From: Cytauxzoon felis | Lineage: Eukaryota > Apicomplexa > Aconoidasida > Piroplasmida > Theileriidae | Assembly: GCA_020283715.1 (NCBI GenBank) | Contig: JAIQCW010000118.1 | Coordinates: 62,001 to 126,000, forward strand | DNA length: 64,000 nucleotides | Reading direction: 5' to 3' | Part shown: positions 11,101 through 21,261 of the stretch, in pieces | How the letters are laid out: the number at the start of each line of letters is the position of its first letter | Numbering within the stretch: the first letter of the stretch is position 1 | The notes under the pieces: generated by a model | Databases searched by the model: none | What the model was told of the DNA's origin: nothing | Seen by the model: only the letters and a program-made list of their open reading frames with translations | Made by a program: the position numbers and the translations under genes

Positions 11101-14100
11101 CTGAACGAATCAGACTTTATTCCTTCACTCCTAGTAGTATCAGACTTCATCAATTCAATACGCACAACATCATTTCTCGTAGCTTCACTCCTAGAACTGA
11201 TTTCACTCTTCGCACTATATTCACAGACACGAAAGAGCGTGTTGATATCATGACAGAGCATTCCCTTTAGATTATTAACATTGGATATGTCATTAAGGAG
11301 GACAAATAGAGAATTAGTCCATGGGTTTGGCAATTTGAAAATCTTGGAATTTTTGATATTGTCCAAGAGTTTGCATACAAATGGAATAACACATGTTAGG
11401 TGACCATTCTCATAAGAATAGACTAATAGATGTTTTAAGTCCATATGTTTATTCAGTAAAGGTTTATTCCGACCAATTGTAATATATCCAAGCCAAGAGC
11501 CAAATAGTCTGAGTAATTTCCGATAAATAACAAGTCCTCTACAACATTTTAGATATTTTAGGAATAAGTTTATACTATACGATGTAAATTTTATCATTTC
11601 ATTGACCATTTTATTCCCACCCATAGTGGTCAGATAAATAATGCAATCTCTATATTGAGTTTCACCACGTATAATTACATAACGCAACATAATGTAAAAT
11701 AGCCATTCAATATATCCATCAGTAATGAGCTTCTCCACATGGTCCACAAATATTTTATTACCAAAAGACAAGTCTATAATATTCATCGACTCTATATTGT
11801 TCTTAGGTACTGTTACCACAACATCTACACGTAAGAGGTTGAAAAAGTCATCAATCGTCAAATTCACACCGTTCATTGTCAATTGCTCCTGATGCCACAT
11901 CAACTCCAATTTGTAATCCTTGTAACTTACATTGGAAGCAATATTCACAATAGAAAAGAACATGCTCGCGGAATCTATCGTCTGTTCTACCATTGGGCCT
12001 TCCAGCGGTGATTGTGGTTTCAATATCATTAAACCATCACATCTATCCTTATCTATCTTACCTTTTAAACAAATTAAATACTCTTCTAGGCCATTCACAA
12101 TTTCAGAAGTACTTGATACATCAACTGAAATCTCAGATACATTCAAATCCAACTTCTTCTCCATTTCAAGTACAAACTTTGGATAAAAATTCTGCATACG
12201 ACGGTCAGATATAAACTCCTTAGCAAATAATGGATAATTTTGAACATTCTTTATGGAATGAAATGCCACCATCGCAAATTCTACTATAAATACATCATCC
12301 TTTTTCAGTGCCTCCAATAATATCCTAAATATCAAATATACAGAATCAACATGAGCACTAGATAAGTGTAATGATATCAATGAACCACAAAATATGCCAA
12401 CTAACTTCAATACACCTGATATCTTCTCCGGATTATGCAAACAAAAATCATTAGGCATCACCAAATATAAAATTTTGTACATCTTATTCACAAATTTACG
12501 CAATACCAAGTCCAATATATACTGAGATCTTAAGCCTTCCATATCATTGTTCAACAATTTTATAGCATTCAATATATTAGTATGCATCTCACCAGCAAAT
12601 ATCAATTCCATCACATGGTCCGTCGTCTCCTCTACATCCTCGTTTAACAATAAATATCCATATATATCGCGATCCATACCTATACTATACTCTACCTTGT
12701 CACTCAAATCCAATATTGTATCATTCACATCTACGACACCCTCATCCTTAACCTCTATTCCTCCACCATCATCGATAGAAAATGAATCCAATGACTCGTA
12801 TTTATTATCTATACACTTAAATAATGGTAATAACAATATATTATAATGATACAACGTCTTATATTGCATATTGTACAGAAAAAATAAATCAACCAACTCC
12901 TCAGTTTGACCATTGATATGATGCAATATATAAAAAATTTCCGCTATTAAATTACACTTTGGCATATATATTTTTATATTACTATTACCACCACCAGATT
13001 TATTCTGCATCAATTTCCATTGCAAATAGTCTATAAATCCACTAGCCAAAGACTTTTTAGCATACATATCAGATTTAGTCTCTATCAATATATCAATAGA
13101 ACGTATCAGCATAGTCATAAATCCCCAGTCAAATGTTTGTCTGCAAAAACATACTATCTCCAACATACCACGACTAAATTTTATACTACTAGTTTTAAAT
13201 GCCTCAATCAATTTAGATTGATACATCTGTAAAGTATATGATATTACGTCAGCATCATAGTCCAATAAACGTATTACCTCTAATAATATCAACAAGAAAC
13301 ATTCCGTTGGTAAATTTACAGACACCTTCGTTATAAAATCGTACAATACCTGTGATTCACCATCCTTTACAGATTCACCACCTAACCCCTTAATCTCATT
13401 TAATAACCTCTTACGATCAACAAATTTCTCTAAGCACAACTCGTATAAATTCCAAAACATATTATTCATAGTAGATAATCTCAACTTTATAGGATTATAG
13501 TTCGTAGATTTAATGTTCTGATCATTGTACCAAATCATTGATAATTTATAAATAAAAGCTTCTCTATAGAGTGCCTTTCCGTAATCATTTAACATATTTG
13601 ACAGCCATAACCATACCTTGTCGCAATATATGCTATTATAGGATACAGATAATAGTGCTAATAATATATCTGTATCAATTATCCATAATATAGGCAACAA
13701 ATCACCCTCTTTTACACTAGGAACCAATTTCATGAACAAATCTACATCCTTCGTCAATTCCACAGTTAAAAACAAATCGTTACGAAAATCATCTATTATT
13801 AATAGTAATAAATCTAAGTGGAACTTTATATTTACAAAGAATTTTGTGACTAAATCCAAGAAAATAACATTAAATAAGGATTCTCCTCTAGTCTCGAGAA
13901 ATCTACAAATCTTAATCAGATTTTCAACGAATTTAAGTGGTTTAGAATATAAACCTGTATAATTCTGTATTTGTAATGATACTCTTTCCCAATTATCCTT
14001 ACTCATCAATTCCTTTAAATGACGATTATCAAATTTTATACCAACAATATAATTATATATATCACTAGTAACAATATTATCTACTACAAGAAAATTCTCA

Positions 14101-14732
14101 TGCGATAAAATATCTTTACATAATCCATAGCCAACATTAACTCTTAAATCGCAATTCGTAAAGGATGCAATAGTTGATAATTTCATACTCCTTAGTAGAA
14201 TTGCAGCCAATATCATTGGTGAATGTAATTTATCTACAGATATTGGAATCATGAGGTCAAATATCAATTCATATAAACGTGTTTCGCTACTGTTAGATAA
14301 ATATGATATTGACGTGTAATAAATCATGTATAATAAAAATTGTACAGCTGAAATATCCGGCAAATATGATATTATACTCGATATATAACAATCTGATATT
14401 TCTATATGATCTAATACCCTATCCCCTATTGTACATTTCATGTTCGATATTTCTATATATAACCCTTCGATTTTCTTTATCATACTACAGTTTATCGAAT
14501 CTATACTCTTCATTTCAAATATTAATGTCTGTAATAAATCCATTTTCATAGGTGATATTATTTTCCTTAATTGCTCACGCATTACTAAACAGTCCTTTAA
14601 CGACTCCATGGTATATCCAGATGAGGTAACATTACCTCCGTCCGCAAAACCAGACGGCATATTACTACCTTTGTCCATTAAACCGTCCGATTTGTTCTTC
14701 ATCTTTAAATATAATTTACTGCGATAATACAA
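8160..14732 (-). CDS. NOT1: CCR4-NOT complex scaffold subunit 1 (NOT1/CNOT1)
   Basis: Uninterrupted frame of 2190 residues, close to CNOT1 length. The last 300 residues match the NOT1 superfamily homology domain: APEFLCGYYLSLCDVLP, RNLITSCTPRNVKVPSP, LRYPNNTTMKF-like VRYPNN, and LLERLLTPKPYPWG followed by FEFIKVSKNKFWSH. The middle contains helical-repeat sequence consistent with the CAF1/CAF40-binding region. NOT1 scaffolds deadenylases for mRNA decay in the cytoplasm. The start at 14732 is the first ATG; Met codons shortly downstream are also possible. It is 6.6 kb long and holds no convincing R1 element, in contrast to neighbouring genes. Confidence 0.92.
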   Translation of the reverse strand: MYYRSKLYLKMKNKSDGLMDKGSNMPSGFADGGNVTSSGYTMESLKDCLVMREQLRKIISPMKMDLLQTLIFEMKSIDSINCSMIKKIEGLYIEISNMKCTIGDRVLDHIEISDCYISSIISYLPDISAVQFLLYMIYYTSISYLSNSSETRLYELIFDLMIPISVDKLHSPMILAAILLRSMKLSTIASFTNCDLRVNVGYGLCKDILSHENFLVVDNIVTSDIYNYIVGIKFDNRHLKELMSKDNWERVSLQIQNYTGLYSKPLKFVENLIKICRFLETRGESLFNVIFLDLVTKFFVNIKFHLDLLLLIIDDFRNDLFLTVELTKDVDLFMKLVPSVKEGDLLPILWIIDTDILLALLSVSYNSIYCDKVWLWLSNMLNDYGKALYREAFIYKLSMIWYNDQNIKSTNYNPIKLRLSTMNNMFWNLYELCLEKFVDRKRLLNEIKGLGGESVKDGESQVLYDFITKVSVNLPTECFLLILLEVIRLLDYDADVISYTLQMYQSKLIEAFKTSSIKFSRGMLEIVCFCRQTFDWGFMTMLIRSIDILIETKSDMYAKKSLASGFIDYLQWKLMQNKSGGGNSNIKIYMPKCNLIAEIFYILHHINGQTEELVDLFFLYNMQYKTLYHYNILLLPLFKCIDNKYESLDSFSIDDGGGIEVKDEGVVDVNDTILDLSDKVEYSIGMDRDIYGYLLLNEDVEETTDHVMELIFAGEMHTNILNAIKLLNNDMEGLRSQYILDLVLRKFVNKMYKILYLVMPNDFCLHNPEKISGVLKLVGIFCGSLISLHLSSAHVDSVYLIFRILLEALKKDDVFIVEFAMVAFHSIKNVQNYPLFAKEFISDRRMQNFYPKFVLEMEKKLDLNVSEISVDVSSTSEIVNGLEEYLICLKGKIDKDRCDGLMILKPQSPLEGPMVEQTIDSASMFFSIVNIASNVSYKDYKLELMWHQEQLTMNGVNLTIDDFFNLLRVDVVVTVPKNNIESMNIIDLSFGNKIFVDHVEKLITDGYIEWLFYIMLRYVIIRGETQYRDCIIYLTTMGGNKMVNEMIKFTSYSINLFLKYLKCCRGLVIYRKLLRLFGSWLGYITIGRNKPLLNKHMDLKHLLVYSYENGHLTCVIPFVCKLLDNIKNSKIFKLPNPWTNSLFVLLNDISNVNNLKGMLCHDINTLFRVCEYSAKSEISSRSEATRNDVVRIELMKSDTTRSEGIKSDSFRTQSQSSILHGSSSLLKHMVLSELDQVPRISSSIWSCNAIESKIKIPSIHQEIGTLLKKKIIINPKIMNIQLSVIWHDLILSAVEVCYKESISMIEKTVTTCMISCNELIKIDFPLDTPVDIIKKCITSISTGLASSLVMVNSREILMSILYNEIVDKINEINDNDELMNIGVESISQVLTKDNIGLVYALVEQLTIELMTRCLDDNITSWRESCATDKKLPESLQIQSMDINNMISIYKKFIYLVPSNINKIQGNDYIKNDKRSLGIRLPDYFIIPPIDNLPTQLIICKFDEFDNRLKDISKYIMMYPPIVPLNNSKFIYTAETPSLLLLSCLPRDHIIFTLLWNMHYLCLHASNLTECFEVIINKLLKTIIETNKGVCISSIVLEIEFCLIEMLINNAPTLLNYTTQLLPNLTFSKLVLFLRFKLIKMSVLDQFLCNSVDVEFVAKILYRLIIECSYINSSDLPQSIQYLSKCDGNLIIQSIGIPIELRKLYDRVVNYKIESVDKLRTLYSIVTDDALPRNKMVIQLNELVNWKFVKLFSEYLKINNEKELENFYLNFNEQPIDAFITSSFLLTLQLSCNPRGANDLYNLSDLFSSLHKVETFEYCNAWTRMVLGLIQQDVFILQKVLHLLLHLLTFDKCLPIFSKVIEILLSRVDGNSFFVSIGHFLLSASPLEYNEFGEYWLTLVGNKTFVQNIISSPVDWPLYHQLFQHAIVYTQGNDKIITFILFYIIQCAPEFLCGYYLSLCDVLPQRAVKIRNLITSCTPRNVKVPSPLTLEHNDVPPMIYTNHIQTILKRNGLKTIIDLYINEPLSKYQAAITRELMDSLDLTLINHFTLYIGYTLPTLLSKISSSVSIENCYDLLEKIILNSKGQVKHLILSSIMLHVRYPNNTTMKFINFITLLFEKGEGNLQEHLILTLLERLLTPKPYPWGIIHLLFEFIKVSKNKFWSHVQNNTQVEQHLKNIIQSYTNKASPRDY

Positions 14733-15624
14733 AAAAGATTTTCCTACAGTTTCTGTATATAAGTCGTTACCATCATTTCGATGTTAATACTCTACGACTA
14801 TTCATACCAAATAGTTTATGTAAATATTTATAATATGCCCTGATATATCAGTATATTCCATTAGATAGCTAATATATACCAATTAGATACCAGGGTACAA
14901 GACACAAATTACAATATCCTACATATTCATGTAATCCTAATACAACCGTAGTATTTAAATAAGACCTTCATACTCAATGCATATTTTATATCTCAATATA
15001 TTAATAACAATAATTCACATCGTATTATCAATTTTTTCTGACGTACCCAAGTATTGTAGCCCAACCAATATATAATTCTCATCACAATGTCTTTTAGACC
15101 TATCTACATCAAGCAACATATGCACTCAACTTTTTCTAATCAATATTTCCTTTATATGAGTATACTATCAATTCTCGTAGTTTATCAGAGACCTATATAG
15201 AGGTGGCTATAATGATCGCGCGATCCATTGAAAGCTTTATATCATGTACAAATCCAAAGAAGGTTCATCTTGGGTATTTTATTATATAAGTTGTACTAGT
15301 TTCTCATGTACAATATGTATTCACTAAGTAGATTTACAATTATTCATATAATGAGCACCCTTACTTAGAATCAAACTGGCCACCGTTAATCCAAGTATAT
15401 GAAATTTAAGATTTTGTATAAACACTTACAAATCGGTCCACCTAGACTATAAGGTATTAAGCGCCTGCGGGCACATCAGCATACCATGCCTAACGGGTGA
15501 ATTAATAGTTTGTGTCGGATATTTTTAATTAATTATTGATATATTCATTTCGTATATTATAAATACATTAGATTTAATTTATAAATGTATATTTACCTGG
15601 GAAGATCATCCTTTTTCGATTCTA
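14733..15624. promoter_or_regulatory. Divergent intergenic region between NOT1 and CBF5
   Basis: About 890 bp, strongly AT-rich, with one GC-rich island at about 15433-15500 (AAGCGCCTGCGGGCAC followed by ATGCCTAACGGGTG). The island lies 125-190 bp upstream of the CBF5 start codon. It could be a transcription-factor site cluster or a small RNA gene. No tRNA fold is evident. A faint R1-like run is present at 15190-15225 but cannot be supported. Confidence 0.4.
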
Positions 15625-17007
15625 ATGAGTGATTCTAGCACATACGTTATAAAGCCGGAGGTGAATGTACCTCCTATAGATACGTCTAATTGGCCATTAC
15701 TTTTAAAGGTATTTTACCTTATATTATTATTATTTTACTTTACAACGTAGAATTATGATAAATTGAACGTAAGGACTGGTCATTATACACCGATGCCTCA
15801 TGGTTCATCTCCATTATGTCGTGATTTACAGAATTATATAAAGTATGGTTATATAAACTTGGATAAGCCAACAAATCCTTCATCGCATGAGACAGTAGCA
15901 TGGGTAAAGCGTATATTGCGTTGTGAGAAGACTGGTCACAGCGGTACACTGGATCCAAAAGTTACCGGTGTATTGATTGTATGTATAAATAGGACAACAA
16001 GATTGGTTAAATCACAACAAAATCATGGTATTTTCATGGTGTATATATTTTATATCTATTAATAATCTATAGGTAAAGAATATGTTTGTGTAATTAAATT
16101 CCATTCATTGCCTGAGAGTCGTTCGAAAGTAGAGAAGGCTTGTTGAAGACTGAAAAACTATTTACATTTACAGGTTTTGGAAACGTTGACTGGCAGTTTG
16201 TTTCAGCGTCCACCGCTGATATCGGCGGTTAAGCGTCAATTGAGGGTACGTACTATATATGAATCGAAGATGCTGGACTATGATGGAGAGCATAATATGG
16301 CGGTATTTTGGGTAAGCTGTGAAGCTGGTACGTATATTAGGACTTTGTGTGTTCATATGGGCTTGCTACTCGGTACGGGTGCCCATATGCAAGAATTACG
16401 TAGAGTAAAATCGGGGAATATATCAGAATATGATAACATGGTTACTATGCATGACATACTGGATGCACAATACTTGTATGACAAGATGAGTGATGATTCA
16501 TATCTGAGATATGTAATTTCTCCACTGGAGAGGTTGTTGATGTCGTACAAGAGGATTGTTGTAAAGGACAGTTGTGTAAATGCTATATGTTATGGCGCGA
16601 AATTGATGATTCCGGGAGTATTAAGATTCGAAAATGGTATAGAATTACATAGTGAGATTGTAATGATAACAACCAAAGGTGAAGCTATAGCTATTGGCAT
16701 ATCACAAATGCCTACGGCCGTTATAGCATCAGTTGATCACGGCGTAGTTGCTGTTATTAAACGTGTTATTATGGACCGTGATACATATCCAATGCGTTGG
16801 GGTTATGGACCAAGAGCATCTGAGAAAAAGAAATTACAGTTGGCGGGAATGTTAGATAAGCATGGTAAACCAGTGGAGTCCACACCAATTTCATGGCTAA
16901 AATCAGAAGGTTTTATACCACCAATGACTGGTGAAGATAATAATGAGAAGCGTATACAAGAAGATGTTGATAATGAAGTAACAAATAACAAAAAACAATG
17001 TTTATAA
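15625..17007 (+). CDS. CBF5: Dyskerin/CBF5 rRNA pseudouridine synthase, four exons
   Basis: Exons 15625-15708, 15751-16027, 16073-16137 and 16174-17007 give about 419 residues. The TruB catalytic motif [12 protein letters not shown] places the catalytic Asp near residue 96. Very conserved blocks follow: [70 protein letters not shown] and a PUA region ending [12 protein letters not shown]. The enzyme is the catalytic subunit of H/ACA snoRNPs in the nucleolus. Introns are 42, 45 and 36 nt; the third appears to use a GC donor. The stop codon lies three bases from the RecQ stop on the opposite strand. Confidence 0.96.
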
Positions 17008-17009
17008 GA

Positions 17010-19886
17010 TTAAAGATTCCTAATTTTTCTCTTCTTTATTAAATTTGCACTTAAAATCTCTTCACCGTTGAATAATATTTCATCATTAGATTTCATATTT
17101 CCATGCAATTGCTGCTGTTTTTTTATATTCACTCTCACACCCTTCGTACTCTTTGTCAATTTCTTCACGTTTGTGGTATGTTTTCTCTTTTTAATCACAT
17201 CGTCGTCGATGATCCTATTGATATTCCTTCTATTAATTATTATATCTACAGTATAATCGTCCACAAGAGTTGATTGTACCTTTCTTCTAGGCGTTCCACG
17301 TGGAGTCCTTCTACCGGGTGTGGCACCTCCTTTATTTACTTCCCCTTCCAGCTCCCGTAGATCGCTTCCAGGTATTCCACTTGAGGTCAAATCCTCAACT
17401 TCGCCACGATCTCCGGGAGTGGCTCTACTCTTTAGAGATAGGTAATTAGGAGAGCTGTCTGCAAGACTGACGGAAGGTGTATTTGCATCAGTATTACCTT
17501 CGGTGGATGATGCCTTCGATCTGGGACTTTTATTTGTACGCTTTGTAGTTTTCCTTTTGCGCGTAGTTTTTTTATTTTCGTCACTCTGTTTTTCATTGAC
17601 TGTGGCCTTTGGGCTTTTCTTTTTACTACGTTCTTTGGGGGTAGTCTTCGCTTTGGAGCGAGTGGAAGTGCGTTCAGTAGATTTTTTACTGGAAGAAGAT
17701 GGTTTGCTGCCATCATTTGTATCCTTCTTTTTGCGTGGATATTTCTTCTTTTCTTTGGTTTGATTGGTATTTTCATCAATGGGTATTTTCAAATTTGATA
17801 GATAATGCGATAAACTTCTGTATTGTGAATTTGCTTTAATGTAAAAAAGCGGGAATGCGAGTGTATCGATTTTTACAACACGTTCTATGAGTAATTCGTG
17901 TATAATCATTTGTTTGAGTAGTACCATTGCGGTATTGGGTGTAAAATTATTTTTCCTGAGGTATCCGCAGAGTGGTTGTGATGTATTATTTTTAGACAAG
18001 AGTAATTTATGTAGAGTTAATATGGTGAAATTAAATGTTTTATTCCTGGGTGTATATAATAGCGATTCACATATGAAAGATGCATATGGCTGACAATTTT
18101 TATAGATGAATTTGATATTATCGGTTGATGAACAAATATCACAGGGTATATTACATTCTGATTGAAATTTTTGGCCGAAATAATTTAATAGAGTTACTCT
18201 TCTACATGTTAAATTATCTTCACAATAATTCATCATTTTCAAGATGTTTCTTCTAGAATTTATCAAGTGAGTATTTTCAGAAGGAGAGGAAGAAGAAGTA
18301 TTAGTGGAAGTAGTAGATGTATTATTATATGATGATTGTGTCAATGATAATAAACGCTGCATATCATGATATTCATATAAAATGATACAGGTGCTATGAT
18401 TACCATCCCTTCCAGCTCTACCGGATTCTTGAAAATAATTTTCTAAAGATTTAGGCATGGAATAATGAATAACAAATCTAACATCTTTTTTATCAATACC
18501 CATACCAAATGCTAAAGTAGCAACAATAACTTTAATACGTCCATCCATCCAGTCATGATATACACGATTTCTTTTATTCATTGTCATTTGGGCATGATAA
18601 TAACAAGCTGATACGTAATGTGAGATGGCCTTGGATACATCTTCACTTTCTTTACAACTTAAACAATAAATGATACCACATTGGTTCATAAATCTACCCG
18701 TAAGGAGTTTTATCAACAATTCCAATGATTTCTTTGCCTGTTTATCCTTTTTTATGACTTCATATCTTAAATTCATTCTATTAAAGTCAGATTTGAAAAT
18801 TATTGGATCCTTCAATCTCAATTTCTTTATAACATCTACAATAACAGATTCTGTAGCTGTAGCAGTAAATGCACAAACATTTATATTTGGGAACACAGAT
18901 TTCAATAAACCCATTTCACCATAATCTGGACGAAAATCGTTTCCCCATTGTGAAACACAATGTGCTTCATCAATAACAAATCGTGATAATCTACCAGCAC
19001 GATCCAACTTCTTAAATGAATCCAATAATAATTTAGATGATGTTAACCTTTCTGGTGTTACAAATAAAATATTAACATTCTCTGTAGTCTCTAAAATGTC
19101 ATCATAGATATTCATCTTCTCTATCCAACTTAATTCACCAACTAATGCTCTACAACCAATACCCAAATCATTTAGACGTTTCATTTGATCACGAATTAAT
19201 GCTACCAAGGGCATTACAACCACAGTTAGACAATTCCTACCCAAATATCCATCAATAACAGCTGGTAATTGAAAACAAAGCGATTTACCACCACCTGTTG
19301 GTATAATAACAAATGTATCATAACCACTCAATATACAGTTTATTACACCCAATTGATTAGGTCTAAAGCTCTCATTCTTAAATACATTCCTATTTATATC
19401 ATGAACCAACTGTGTCCAACTGAATTCTCTATTCCATTCACCAGAATTTACCGTTATGTACGGCAACTCAGAATTATTATAACTAATATCATCATCCGGT
19501 AGTACATATTTATACCTATCTCTAGTCTCATATCCTTTCAAATCACTGCCCCTTGCAGAATTATTTGTATCACTATAACCTCTTTTGTACGTCAAATCCT
19601 TATTTGAATCATCCTGCGATAATATCAATTTATATCTAAATGGCCTACGTTCAAATGGACGTAATACACACACATCTACTTTATTTATATTGTCTTTAAA
19701 AGACTTAAACTCATCCAATCTTATTGAATATAATTTATCTTCTACATTGTTACAGTTCACGTGAATTCCATCCTCTACGTTAACCTTGAAGTCATCCAAC
19801 ACATCAACTATAGACTCAAAATATTCATCATAATTATTCTCTATATCCGTATATATATTCAATTTATCAACCACTATATCCATCAA
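17010..19886 (-). CDS. RecQ-family DNA helicase
   Basis: Single frame of 958 residues. Walker A IPTGGGKSLCFQLPA at about residue 195, motif Ia, DEAH box VIDEAHCVSQWG at about 302-312, FTATAT motif III, GIIYCLS motif IV, ATLAFGMGIDKKDVRFVIH and SGRAGRDG motif VI are all visible. A zinc-binding region (CRRVTLLNYFG...CNIPCDIC, about 555-592) and a winged-helix segment follow. No HRDC domain is apparent. The C-terminal 250 residues are a Lys/Arg/Ser-rich tail, within which an R1 element is read in frame at residues about 799-863. RecQ helicases act on recombination and replication intermediates in the nucleus. Confidence 0.92.
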   Translation of the reverse strand: MMDIVVDKLNIYTDIENNYDEYFESIVDVLDDFKVNVEDGIHVNCNNVEDKLYSIRLDEFKSFKDNINKVDVCVLRPFERRPFRYKLILSQDDSNKDLTYKRGYSDTNNSARGSDLKGYETRDRYKYVLPDDDISYNNSELPYITVNSGEWNREFSWTQLVHDINRNVFKNESFRPNQLGVINCILSGYDTFVIIPTGGGKSLCFQLPAVIDGYLGRNCLTVVVMPLVALIRDQMKRLNDLGIGCRALVGELSWIEKMNIYDDILETTENVNILFVTPERLTSSKLLLDSFKKLDRAGRLSRFVIDEAHCVSQWGNDFRPDYGEMGLLKSVFPNINVCAFTATATESVIVDVIKKLRLKDPIIFKSDFNRMNLRYEVIKKDKQAKKSLELLIKLLTGRFMNQCGIIYCLSCKESEDVSKAISHYVSACYYHAQMTMNKRNRVYHDWMDGRIKVIVATLAFGMGIDKKDVRFVIHYSMPKSLENYFQESGRAGRDGNHSTCIILYEYHDMQRLLSLTQSSYNNTSTTSTNTSSSSPSENTHLINSRRNILKMMNYCEDNLTCRRVTLLNYFGQKFQSECNIPCDICSSTDNIKFIYKNCQPYASFICESLLYTPRNKTFNFTILTLHKLLLSKNNTSQPLCGYLRKNNFTPNTAMVLLKQMIIHELLIERVVKIDTLAFPLFYIKANSQYRSLSHYLSNLKIPIDENTNQTKEKKKYPRKKKDTNDGSKPSSSSKKSTERTSTRSKAKTTPKERSKKKSPKATVNEKQSDENKKTTRKRKTTKRTNKSPRSKASSTEGNTDANTPSVSLADSSPNYLSLKSRATPGDRGEVEDLTSSGIPGSDLRELEGEVNKGGATPGRRTPRGTPRRKVQSTLVDDYTVDIIINRRNINRIIDDDVIKKRKHTTNVKKLTKSTKGVRVNIKKQQQLHGNMKSNDEILFNGEEILSANLIKKRKIRNL
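17296..17490 (-). repeat. R1 element in the coding tail of RecQ
   Basis: Encodes [20 protein letters not shown], then [16 protein letters not shown]. Hairpin 1 CTCT-TT-AGAG (17428-17437) and hairpin 2 GTCT-GCA-AGAC (17457-17467) are intact. The element lies in the disordered basic tail, where an insertion would be tolerated. Confidence 0.9.
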
Positions 19887-20235
19887 ACAAATGTAATCTA
19901 ATTCAACGACATTAACACCTACACATCAGGAATATAACGACAACCCACCAGTCCTCATCCGAAGACCGAAAGAGCATCGACTGAGGTGTCGAACTCCAAC
20001 ATTACTAAATTTATTAGGATTTCCACTAGCCGTGGAGGCCTCTTCTATTTACCTATCTCTAAAGAGTAGAGCCACTCCCGGAGATCGTGGTGAAGGTGAA
20101 GATTGGACCTCAAGTGGAAGAACTGTCTGCAGGACGAACATAATGCAAAGTGGAAGTAGCAGAATGGATCTGTTTGTGAAGGTGTTTGGGTTTAATATGT
20201 ATTCATTAGATTGAATTTAGTGTTTATTGATTGTT
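19887..20235 (+). repeat. Intergenic spacer holding an R1 element (20021-20150)
   Basis: The plus strand carries hairpin 2 variant CCAC-TAGCC-GTGG (20023-20035), the linker CTTCTATTTACC, hairpin 1 CTCT-AA-AGAG, the core GCCACTCCCGGAGATCGTGG and ACCTCAAGTGGA, followed by a second hairpin-2-like CTGTCTGCAGGAC. It stands between the start of RecQ and the 3' end of the RING-DTC gene, both on the minus strand. Confidence 0.85.
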
Positions 20236-21180
20236 TTATAAATTGTGTTCGTGTAGTATGCCTTTGGAGTTAAGATTGTCGATGATACGTTTCTTGTAGT
20301 TTTTATCTGGGAAACCGCAGTTGGTAATTCCCCCGGCGACGTTTATTTTATGTTCTATGCCATTCCATGCGATTACATCTTCACCGATTTTTTGGTCTTG
20401 TTCTATTGTGAATGTTTGACCATCCATGAATGCTAAGATTAGCATTCTTAAAATGAGTATATAATCTGAAGTTACGGGTAAATACGATTTTCTTATAATG
20501 CCTTTATAAAATTTCCCTGGGTGTGGATGGAATATTAATTGTCTACCGGATTTCAATTTATATTTGATCTCTATGGTATTTACAATTGTTTCTTCGTTTA
20601 ATATCAAAATGTCTTTCCTTAGAATCCATGACATTTTACCAGGTGGTGATGGACCATTACCACTAATGGCCGTTGTCGAACACAATGGGCACAGCACCCT
20701 AGGCTTCTTGACTTTCATTACATATTCTGTAAAGCATAAACGATGGTATACATGTAGACAGCCCTTTAATGATACTAAATCCGCCATCAAATCATCTAAA
20801 CAGATCGGACATAACTTATTTTTCAAGGGCTCGCTCCTCCTTTTAAATAACTTAGATATAGCCTCTTCAGTAAAATTAGAAATTCCATAACCATACGTTG
20901 TACTACCCGTATGCCACCATTTATTCTTGTTGGAGAATATATTCAATCTCTTTATATCCAAATTACTGAGGTAATACAAATAATCATCCGATATAAATGA
21001 TTGGATCATCCTATAGTCCAATAATCTCTGGTCATCATCAGACTCGGATAACGAGTCGCGTTTTTCGATATCAATCGACTTTTCATCGTCTTTCATGTCA
21101 CAAATCGCGAACGTATTCAAATTCACCGACGACTGTGTAGGATAAATCATCAATGCATCTTTTTTAAAACTTAGGCACAT
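20236..21180 (-). CDS. RING finger - Deltex C-terminal domain (DTC) E3 ubiquitin ligase
   Basis: 314 residues from the ATG at 21180. Residues about 123-163 form a C3HC4 RING (CPICLDDL...CLHVYHRLCFTEY...CPLC). The next 140 residues match the Deltex C-terminal domain: HPHPGKFYKGIIRKSYLP, LILAFMDGQTFTI, EDVIAWNGIEHKINVAGG, NCGFPDKNY and LNSKGI. In animals, RING-DTC ligases join ubiquitin ligation to ADP-ribose/NAD+ recognition. N-terminal WWE domains of animal Deltex are absent. The substrate here is unknown. RING-DTC proteins outside animals are uncommon, which makes this a notable gene. Confidence 0.8.
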   Translation of the reverse strand: MCLSFKKDALMIYPTQSSVNLNTFAICDMKDDEKSIDIEKRDSLSESDDDQRLLDYRMIQSFISDDYLYYLSNLDIKRLNIFSNKNKWWHTGSTTYGYGISNFTEEAISKLFKRRSEPLKNKLCPICLDDLMADLVSLKGCLHVYHRLCFTEYVMKVKKPRVLCPLCSTTAISGNGPSPPGKMSWILRKDILILNEETIVNTIEIKYKLKSGRQLIFHPHPGKFYKGIIRKSYLPVTSDYILILRMLILAFMDGQTFTIEQDQKIGEDVIAWNGIEHKINVAGGITNCGFPDKNYKKRIIDNLNSKGILHEHNL

Positions 21181-21261
21181 TGTGAACTACACTTATACAC
21201 ATTGAAGTTAACACTGAGTTATTCACGAGAACGTAGTGATAAGAATACAACAGATTATAAT

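Noticed and set aside
14630..14665. Possible R1 fragment at the NOT1 N-terminus (GATGAGGTAACATTACC, VTSSG)
   Set aside because: Only the short TGAGGT-like string agrees; no core or hairpin is present.
15190..15225. Possible decayed R1 core upstream of CBF5 (AGAGGTGGCTATAATG)
   Set aside because: Match limited to about 12 bases in a low-complexity context.
15588..15612. U1 snRNA-like 5' end (ATATTTACCTGGGAAGATCAT)
   Set aside because: Similarity stops after about 12 bases and the sequence runs straight into the CBF5 start codon.
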